Below the pieces are notes generated by a model. It saw only the letters and a program-made list of their open reading frames with translations, searched no databases and was not told the origin of the DNA. A stretch of 64,000 nucleotides of DNA from Betaproteobacteria bacterium (GTDB taxonomy: Bacteria > Pseudomonadota > Gammaproteobacteria > Burkholderiales > Burkholderiaceae_C): the NCBI GenBank assembly GCA_947453725.1, contig CANGHH010000011.1, positions 62,001-126,000 of the forward strand, read 5' to 3'. This document shows positions 58,241-64,000 of this stretch, piece after piece; position 1 is the first letter of the stretch, and every line of letters starts with the position of its first letter. A program made the position numbers and the translations under genes.

Positions 58241-59559
58241 CTCGTGGCTTTGCCCGGTGCTGCCGCCGGGGCGTTGGCCGAGCTGGCGGACAGGAAGGAC
58301 CGCGCTTGCGGCTCGGCAGCGGCGTCCTTGCCTTCGCTGGCGCCCATCGCCCGATTCAACTTGTCGAGCAGCGTGAAAACGCTGTCGATGCTGAAACCAG
58401 CGAGGAAGGCCACGCCGAAGGACACCGACGATACGGCGATGGCCGAAGAATTGGTGGTCAGCGCGGTGGGGACCCAGAACCAGCCGATGATGATGCCGGC
58501 CAGACCGCCGAGCGCGATGCGCAGCACCAGCGACAGCAGATCGACGATGCGCGCGTCGCCCTGGCCGTTGCGCCAGTCGTTGACAAAGAGCAACCTGCGC
58601 ATCAGGAAAACACAGGCTCCCAACAAGCCGTACAGGCCGGGCAGCATCCAGGAAACGAGCAGGAACACCTTGTTGCGCGTCGCGTAGATGAACTCGTCGA
58701 GCGGCAGGCTGTAGCCCTGGTCGATCTGCAGCGACTTCACGAAACAGGCGATGCTGCCTTCGTAGGCCTCGAGGTCGACCTTGGCGTCCGAAACCGCCGC
58801 CTTGCCCTTGACGCCATCCGGCAACCTGGGGCAATCGAGCACAGGCGCCAACTCTTCCGTCAGGCCGCCCCCTGCAGTGATCGCCTCGGCTGGCGATGCG
58901 CATTCGGCGGACGGGCCGTTGGAATCGGAATTGAGGGCTTTCGCCAGGCCTTGCGACCAGCAGGGGCCGTAGGTCTGGAACAGCGCGGGCACGTAGCGGA
59001 TGACTGCCGATTCGACCAGCATCGACCGCACCGCGACGAGCTTGCCGAAGAGCCGCTTGGCATCGTTCACGAGCTTCTGGTAGCCATCCAGATGGGCCAG
59101 TGTCGGTGCCTGGACGTTCAGCACCTTCTCGTAGCGGTACATCTTCCAGGCGAAGTAGACCTTCTCGGGCAAGCGCTCGCTGACCAGGTCCTGGTACTCG
59201 CGCAGGGCCAGATCGGCCTTGTGCAATTCCGAGCTCTGGAACGACAGGTAGAGTGTCAGCAGCAGCGTCAGCAAGCCGATCAGGTAGGGCGTGATCTGAG
59301 CGACACGGTGGCTGAAACGGCCCAGCCTGGTTTCCCGGCGCTGAAGCTGGTCCACCGTGATGCCGAGTTCGACCGAGACGGCTTCGATGGCCTTGTTCAG
59401 CGGCGTGGCGCTCGGGCGCTCACCGGCCTCGAGCGCCTGGGTCGCCCGGTCGATCTCGTCAAAGATGGTGCTGCCTTGGGGCAGCCTGCCATTGCGAAAA
59501 GCGTGCCCTGCGATCAGGCGTGCCCGGGGCAGGACTTCGTCGATGCTCAGCGGGGCCAT
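58237..59559 (-). CDS. Hypothetical four-helix membrane protein
   Basis: A 440-residue protein with a soluble N-terminus of about 85 residues, a helix at about 90-108 and a long extracytoplasmic region with several Cys. Three C-terminal helices follow (about 300-320, 345-365, 378-400). The segment GFSIDSVFTLLDKLNR after the last helix is distinctive. The C-terminus is Ala-rich. I do not recognise a functional family. Its stop codon overlaps the metY stop. Confidence 0.7.
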   Translation of the reverse strand: MAPLSIDEVLPRARLIAGHAFRNGRLPQGSTIFDEIDRATQALEAGERPSATPLNKAIEAVSVELGITVDQLQRRETRLGRFSHRVAQITPYLIGLLTLLLTLYLSFQSSELHKADLALREYQDLVSERLPEKVYFAWKMYRYEKVLNVQAPTLAHLDGYQKLVNDAKRLFGKLVAVRSMLVESAVIRYVPALFQTYGPCWSQGLAKALNSDSNGPSAECASPAEAITAGGGLTEELAPVLDCPRLPDGVKGKAAVSDAKVDLEAYEGSIACFVKSLQIDQGYSLPLDEFIYATRNKVFLLVSWMLPGLYGLLGACVFLMRRLLFVNDWRNGQGDARIVDLLSLVLRIALGGLAGIIIGWFWVPTALTTNSSAIAVSSVSFGVAFLAGFSIDSVFTLLDKLNRAMGASEGKDAAAEPQARSFLSASSANAPAAAPGKATS

Positions 59560-59595
59560 GGCGGGTCGAAGCGTGTGGCGTTGCCGGTCCAGCGA

Positions 59596-59802
59596 CTACT
59601 TCAAGACGCCGCGTATCCAGCCACTGGGTGTCTGGCAGGCACAGGGCGCGCCCGGCGGCCCCGGCTGCACGGCCCGGCACCAGGACTGTGGCGTGATGCA
59701 GATGGTGCCAGGCCGCGCGTCTTTGGGTTGGGCATAAGCCGCCGCCAGCAGGGCCAATGCAAGCGGCAAACCCAGCAGCAGCAGGCGTCTGAAATCGGAC
59801 AT
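59596..59802 (-). CDS. Small exported cysteine-containing protein
   Basis: A 68-residue protein. ATG 59802 has AGGAG seven bases upstream. A signal peptide (about 1-24, ending AAAYA) precedes a mature part of about 44 residues with four cysteines (ICITPQSWC, then CAC before QTPSGW). Two disulfides are possible. No function is known to me. It lies 36 bases upstream of the four-helix membrane protein gene on the same strand and may be cotranscribed with it. Confidence 0.65.
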   Translation of the reverse strand: MSDFRRLLLLGLPLALALLAAAYAQPKDARPGTICITPQSWCRAVQPGPPGAPCACQTPSGWIRGVLK

Positions 59803-60059
59803 GGCACATCTCCTGGCATCAACGGTCTTGCGGGAATCCCGTCCCGACGGCGTGCCGTCGAGGCGGATTCCCAGCCCACGGCAGCCTCTAACGGCCGGCC
59901 GCCGCGCGTCCAAACCGTGAAGCTAGTGCAAGACGAGAGCGAGCGCCATCCCCAAGACGGCGGTCCAGCCCCATGTCTGTTGCGCTGGACGGGCCGCACG
60001 ACGCTGCCGGCTGGCAGCCGGCGCTTACCATGCGCATTCCGTCTCAGCCTGCCTTCGCC

Positions 60060-61706
60060 ATGAGCATCTACGACCAGCACCTGGACAAGAACCCGGCCAA
60101 CTACGCGGCGCTGTCGCCGGTCAGTTTCGTCGAACGCAGCGCCGAGGTCTTTGGCGATCTGCCGGCTGTCGTTCACGGTGCGCGGCGCTACACCTGGGCG
60201 CAGACGCGCGAGCGCTCGGCGCGGCTGGCGGCCGCCTTGCAGGCGCTGGGCGTGGTGCGCGGCAGCACCGTCAGCGTGATGCTGCCGAACACGCCCGAGA
60301 TGGTCGAGGCCCATTACGCGGTGCCGGCGCTGAACGCGGTGCTGAACACGCTGAACACGCGGCTGGACGCGCCGCTGCTGGCCTGGCAGATGAACCACTG
60401 CGAGGCGCAGGTGCTGATCACCGACCGCGAGTTCGCGCCGCTGATGGCGCCGGCGCTGCAGCTGCTGCGCGACGACTTCGGCCGCACGCCCATCGTCATC
60501 GACGTCGCCGACAGCGAGTACGGCGGCGCCGGTGCCTTGCTGGGCGGGTTCGAGTACGAAGCCCTGCTGGCCGCGCACGCGCCGCTGGCCACCTTGCAGG
60601 GCCCGGCCGACGAATGGGACGCCATCGCCGTCAGCTACACCAGCGGCACCACCGGCGACCCCAAGGGCGTGGTCACCCACCACCGCGGCGCCTACCTGAA
60701 CGCGGTCTGCAACGCGGCCACCTGGACCATGCCGCACTTCCCCAAGTACCTGTGGACGCTGCCGATGTTCCACTGCAACGGCTGGTGTTTCCCGTGGACC
60801 GTGGCGATGCTCGGCGGCACCCATGTCTGCCTGCGCAAGGTCGAGGCCAAGGCCATGCTCGACGCGATGCGCGACCATGGCGTCGACCATTACTGCGCGG
60901 CGCCCATCGTGCACAGCCTGCTGATCAACGCGCCGGCCGAACTGCGCGCCGGCATCACGCAGCAGGTGCGCGGCATGGTGGCCGGTGCGGCACCGCCGGC
61001 GGCGATGATCGAAGGCATGGCAAGACTGGGCTTCGAGATCACCCATGTCTACGGCCTGACCGAGGTCTACGGCCCGGCCAGCGTGGCGGTGAAACGCGAC
61101 TCGTGGGCGGCACAGACGCTGTCGGAACAGACCCGCCTGAATGGCCGCCAGGGCGTGCGCTACATGCTGCAGGACGGCATGACGGTGCTGGACGCCGACA
61201 CGATGGCCGTGACACCGGCCGACGGGCTGACCATGGGGGAGATCATGTTCCGCGGCAACATCGTGATGAAGGGCTACCTGAAGAACCCGGCGTCCACCGA
61301 CAAGGCTTTCGAAGGCGGCTGGTTCCACACCGGCGACCTGGCGGTGATGGAGCCCGACCGCTACGTGAAGATCAAGGACCGCAGCAAGGACATCATCATC
61401 AGCGGCGGCGAGAACATCAGCAGCCTCGAGGTGGAAGATGCGCTCTACCGCCACGCTGCGGTGGTGGCCTGCGCGGTGGTGGCGCGGCCCGACCCCAAGT
61501 GGGGCGAGACGCCGGTGGCCTATGTCGAGCTGCAGCCCGGTTCAGCGGTGACGGCGGCCGAACTGGTGGCGCACTGCAAGGGCCTGCTGGCCGGCTACAA
61601 GGTGCCCCGCGAGATCCGTTTCGAGGCGATCCCGAAGACCAGCACCGGCAAGATCCAGAAATTCCAGCTGCGCGAGCGCGCCAAGAGCGCCGCCGCGTTT
61701 GAATGA
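60060..61706 (+). CDS. Acyl-CoA synthetase (AMP-forming)
   Basis: A 548-residue adenylate-forming enzyme. It has the P-loop-like YTSGTTGDPKGVVTHHRGAY, the YGLTEVYGPASV motif, the hinge GWFHTGDLAVMEPDRYVKIKDR core, and the C-terminal catalytic Lys in PKTSTGKIQKFQLR. It activates a fatty or aromatic acid to the CoA thioester. The MSIYDQHLDKNPANYAALSP start at 60060 fits the medium-chain type seen in Burkholderiales. An enoyl-CoA hydratase gene follows, so the pair may work in acid catabolism. Confidence 0.92.
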   Translation: MSIYDQHLDKNPANYAALSPVSFVERSAEVFGDLPAVVHGARRYTWAQTRERSARLAAALQALGVVRGSTVSVMLPNTPEMVEAHYAVPALNAVLNTLNTRLDAPLLAWQMNHCEAQVLITDREFAPLMAPALQLLRDDFGRTPIVIDVADSEYGGAGALLGGFEYEALLAAHAPLATLQGPADEWDAIAVSYTSGTTGDPKGVVTHHRGAYLNAVCNAATWTMPHFPKYLWTLPMFHCNGWCFPWTVAMLGGTHVCLRKVEAKAMLDAMRDHGVDHYCAAPIVHSLLINAPAELRAGITQQVRGMVAGAAPPAAMIEGMARLGFEITHVYGLTEVYGPASVAVKRDSWAAQTLSEQTRLNGRQGVRYMLQDGMTVLDADTMAVTPADGLTMGEIMFRGNIVMKGYLKNPASTDKAFEGGWFHTGDLAVMEPDRYVKIKDRSKDIIISGGENISSLEVEDALYRHAAVVACAVVARPDPKWGETPVAYVELQPGSAVTAAELVAHCKGLLAGYKVPREIRFEAIPKTSTGKIQKFQLRERAKSAAAFE

Positions 61707-61716
61707 GGACAGGGCC

Positions 61717-62496
61717 ATGAGCGATACCGACCTGGTGCTGATCAGCCACGACGCCCGCGGCGTCTTCACGTTGACGCTGAACCGGCCCGCCGCCTACAAC
61801 GCGCTGTCGGTGGCGATGCTGAGCGCGTTGCAGGACGCGCTGGACCGCGTGGCCGACGACGGGCGAGCCCGCGTGCTTGTCATCGCCGCCGCCGGCAAGG
61901 CTTTCTGCGCCGGCCACGACCTGAAGGAGATGCGCGCCGAGCCCTCGCAGGCCTGTTACGAAGCGCTGTTCGCGCAGTGCGCCCGCGTGATGCTGAGCAT
62001 CCAGCAGCTGCCGGTGCCGGTGGTGGCGCGGGTGCAGGGCATCGCCACCGCGGCCGGCTGCCAGCTGGTGGCGCAGTGCGACCTGGCGGTGGCCGTGCGC
62101 GAGGCGAAGTTCGCGGTCAGCGGCGTCAACCTGGGGCTGTTCTGCAGCACGCCCAGCGTGGCGCTGAGCCGCAACCTGGGGCGCAAGGCGGCCTTCGAGA
62201 TGCTGGTCACCGGCGACTTCATCAGCGCCGACGAAGCGCAGTCGCGCGGCCTGGTCAACCGCGTGGTCGCTGCCGAGCAGCTCGACGCCGAAGTCGACGC
62301 GCTGGTCTCGCGCATCGCCGCCAAGCCGCGCGTGGCGCTGGCGCTGGGCAAGGCGCTGTTCTACCGCCAGCTGGAAACCGGCATGGCGGCCGCTTACGAA
62401 GACGCCGCCACGACGATGGCCTGCAACATGATGGACGCCAGCGCGCTCGAAGGCGTGCAGGCTTTCATCGACAAGCGGCCGCCGAATTGGCGCTGA
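61717..62496 (+). CDS. Enoyl-CoA hydratase/isomerase family protein
   Basis: A 259-residue crotonase-fold protein. The oxyanion-hole segments AFCAGHDLKEM and IATAAGCQLVAQCDLAVA are seen. The usual catalytic Glu position in the second region is not the classical GGG-E pattern, so hydratase activity is not certain. It starts ten bases after the acyl-CoA synthetase and overlaps the next gene. Confidence 0.88.
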   Translation: MSDTDLVLISHDARGVFTLTLNRPAAYNALSVAMLSALQDALDRVADDGRARVLVIAAAGKAFCAGHDLKEMRAEPSQACYEALFAQCARVMLSIQQLPVPVVARVQGIATAAGCQLVAQCDLAVAVREAKFAVSGVNLGLFCSTPSVALSRNLGRKAAFEMLVTGDFISADEAQSRGLVNRVVAAEQLDAEVDALVSRIAAKPRVALALGKALFYRQLETGMAAAYEDAATTMACNMMDASALEGVQAFIDKRPPNWR

Positions 62497-63362
62497 AGCC
62501 GCCGGCTGGCGACTTGCTGCACAGCGCCTTCTACCGCTTCTTCGCTTGCCCCGACCCGGTCGAGCTGGCCGAGTGCCTGCGTGCGCTGGCGGCTGGCCTG
62601 CAGGGCAGCATCGTCGTGGCCCGCGAAGGCATCAACGGCACGGTGGCGGGTGCGACCGAGGCCGTCGCGGCCTTCGAAGCAGCCCTGCAGGCCGATGCCT
62701 TGCAGGCCGGCGCGCTGCGCGGCATGGCCTTCAAGCGCAGCGCCTGCACCACGGCCCCTTTCGGCCGGCTGAAGGTCAGCGTCCGGCCCGAGATCGTCGC
62801 GTTGGGTCTGCCCGATGCGAGCGCCTGGCCAGCGCCTGACGAAGCCGACGCCAGCCGTGTCGCACCGGCCGAGTGGCGCGCCCTGCTGCAGCGCGACGAT
62901 CTGGTGCTGCTCGACAACCGCAACCATTTCGAATTCCGGCTCGGTCATTTCAAGGGCGCGGTCGACCCGCAGGTGCACAACTTCCGCGACTTCGTGGCCC
63001 ATGTGCAGGCCCACGCGCCGGCCTGGCGCGCAGCGGGGCGCACCGTGGCCATGTACTGCACCGGCGGCATCCGCTGCGACAAGACCGCGCCCTGGTTGCG
63101 CAGCCTCGGACTGGACGTGAAACAGCTCGACGGCGGCATCCTGAACCACTTCGCGCAGATCCCCGACGCCGGGCGCGACTGGCTCGGCGAGTGCTATGTC
63201 TTCGACCGCCGGGTGGCGCTGGACACGCGGCTGCAGGAAACGGCGACCACCGTCGAGCAGGTCTACGACCCGCGTCATCCCGACGAGGCCTGGCGCCTGC
63301 AGCGCGCGCGGCAGCTGGACGCGATCGACGTGATCGACGCCGCAGTCCGGCCCCCGCCGTGA
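62487..63362 (+). CDS. trhO: Rhodanese-type tRNA uridine hydroxylase/sulfurtransferase (TrhO family)
   Basis: A 291-residue protein with an N-terminal acylphosphatase-like part (HSAFYRFFACPDP, VAREGINGTVAG) and a rhodanese domain whose active-site loop is YCTGGIRCDK. TrhO makes 5-hydroxyuridine in tRNA wobble positions. No ATG is available. TTG 62487 overlaps the hydratase gene. CTG 62493 overlaps its TGA as CTGA. TTG 62514 would give the short start MLHSAFYRFF. I list the longest. Confidence 0.85.
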   Translation: MALKPPAGDLLHSAFYRFFACPDPVELAECLRALAAGLQGSIVVAREGINGTVAGATEAVAAFEAALQADALQAGALRGMAFKRSACTTAPFGRLKVSVRPEIVALGLPDASAWPAPDEADASRVAPAEWRALLQRDDLVLLDNRNHFEFRLGHFKGAVDPQVHNFRDFVAHVQAHAPAWRAAGRTVAMYCTGGIRCDKTAPWLRSLGLDVKQLDGGILNHFAQIPDAGRDWLGECYVFDRRVALDTRLQETATTVEQVYDPRHPDEAWRLQRARQLDAIDVIDAAVRPPP

Positions 63363-64000
63363 CGCGGCCGCGCGCCCTGTGGACCCCGCCGCTGCGCGAC
63401 GGGGTCAGCGCCAGCCGCGTGGCCGTCAGCGCGGTCAACGCCGGGCCCCGGCCGACGCTGGCCGCCTTCCTGGCCGCCCGCCTGCCCGCTGCCACCGACT
63501 GGCCCGAACGCCTGGCGCGCGGCGAGGTGCTGGATGCGCAAGGCCGGCCCGTCGCACCCGACGCGCCCGCCGTAGCCGGCCAGGTGCTGTGGTACTGGCG
63601 CTCACCGCCGCCCGAGGCCGTGCCGCCCGAGGATATCGAGGTGCTCCACCAGTGCGAACACCTGGTGGCGGTCGACAAGCCGCACTTCATGAGCGTCACG
63701 CCGGGCGGCCGCCACCTGCACCAGACGGTGCTGGTGCGGCTGAAGCGCCTGCTCGGCATCGCGACGCTGACCCCGATGCACCGCCTGGACCGCGAAACCG
63801 CCGGCGTGTTGCTCTTCATCGTCCGCCCCGAAGACCGCCACGCCTACCAGACCCTGCTGCGCGAGCGCGAAGTGCACAAGGTCTACGAGGCCGTCGCGCC
63901 CTGGCGCGCCGACCTGGTCTTGCCGCTGGACTGCAGCGACCGCCTGATCGAACCGCCGGGCGCGAACTTCATGCAGATGCAGGTCCAGCCCGGCGAACCG
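63359..64000 (+). CDS. RluA-family pseudouridine synthase (cut by window end)
   Basis: The first 214 codons of a pseudouridine synthase that begins at GTG 63359, overlapping the trhO stop as GTGA. The catalytic Asp lies in MHRLDRETAGVLLFI, preceded by HLVAVDKPHFMSVTPGG. The frame runs off the window without a stop. The target RNA is not evident. Confidence 0.88.
   Translation, partial: MTRPRALWTPPLRDGVSASRVAVSAVNAGPRPTLAAFLAARLPAATDWPERLARGEVLDAQGRPVAPDAPAVAGQVLWYWRSPPPEAVPPEDIEVLHQCEHLVAVDKPHFMSVTPGGRHLHQTVLVRLKRLLGIATLTPMHRLDRETAGVLLFIVRPEDRHAYQTLLREREVHKVYEAVAPWRADLVLPLDCSDRLIEPPGANFMQMQVQPGEP

Overview
The window looks like a chromosomal segment of a high-GC betaproteobacterium of the order Burkholderiales. 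The evidence is the order rpsO-pnp-quinone oxidoreductase-tpiA-secG-tRNA-Leu-nuoABCDEFGHIJKLMN, followed by a NUDIX and a DUF1178 gene. A short dispersed repeat ending in CCCCCAAGC...GGGGGATGC, which I recall from Comamonadaceae and relatives, also occurs three times. I cannot name the genus. I saw no insertion sequence, prophage or CRISPR array.

Layout. 1-2.6 kb: a periplasmic binding protein and a class I aminotransferase. 2.6-7.7 kb: rpsO and pnp, each preceded by a clear RNA hairpin, then quinone oxidoreductase, tpiA and secG. 7.8-8.1 kb: tRNA-Leu(GAG) and a strong terminator. 8.1-22.8 kb: the complete 14-gene complex I operon. 22.8-32.3 kb: housekeeping and hypothetical genes (NUDIX, DUF1178, a GlcD-type flavoprotein, DUF2069, YihY, DUF2145, an alpha/beta hydrolase, a MetY-like enzyme, a CBS protein, aroC). 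32.3-41.1 kb: a PAS-GGDEF-EAL protein, a two-gene RND efflux system and an orphan helical membrane protein. 41.2-47.6 kb (minus strand): the glycine cleavage operon gcvT-gcvH-gcvP-sdaA under a tandem glycine riboswitch.

The most interesting part is 47.6-56.5 kb, a putative extracellular electron transfer locus. On the minus strand lie a monoheme cytochrome c, a decaheme MtrA/PioA-type cytochrome with ten CXXCH motifs, and an MtrB/PioB-type outer-membrane barrel. On the plus strand, divergently, lie a cytochrome b561, a sensor kinase with a multi-helix membrane region, and an OmpR-type response regulator. The promoters of the cytochrome c operon, of b561, and of a 93-codon gene after the regulator share one architecture: two TTAA half-sites exactly 11 bp apart, with a -10-like hexamer at a fixed distance. 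This is the layout expected for an OmpR/PhoB-family activator, so the linked two-component system is the obvious candidate regulator. The 93-codon gene aligns without gaps to the first 46 residues of b561 and shares its C-terminal tail. It appears to be a one-helix derivative of b561 that kept the promoter.

56.5-64 kb: a CoA-binding protein, a second MetY-like enzyme, an unknown four-helix membrane protein, a small secreted Cys-containing protein, an acyl-CoA synthetase, an enoyl-CoA hydratase, a rhodanese-type tRNA sulfurtransferase and a pseudouridine synthase cut by the window end.
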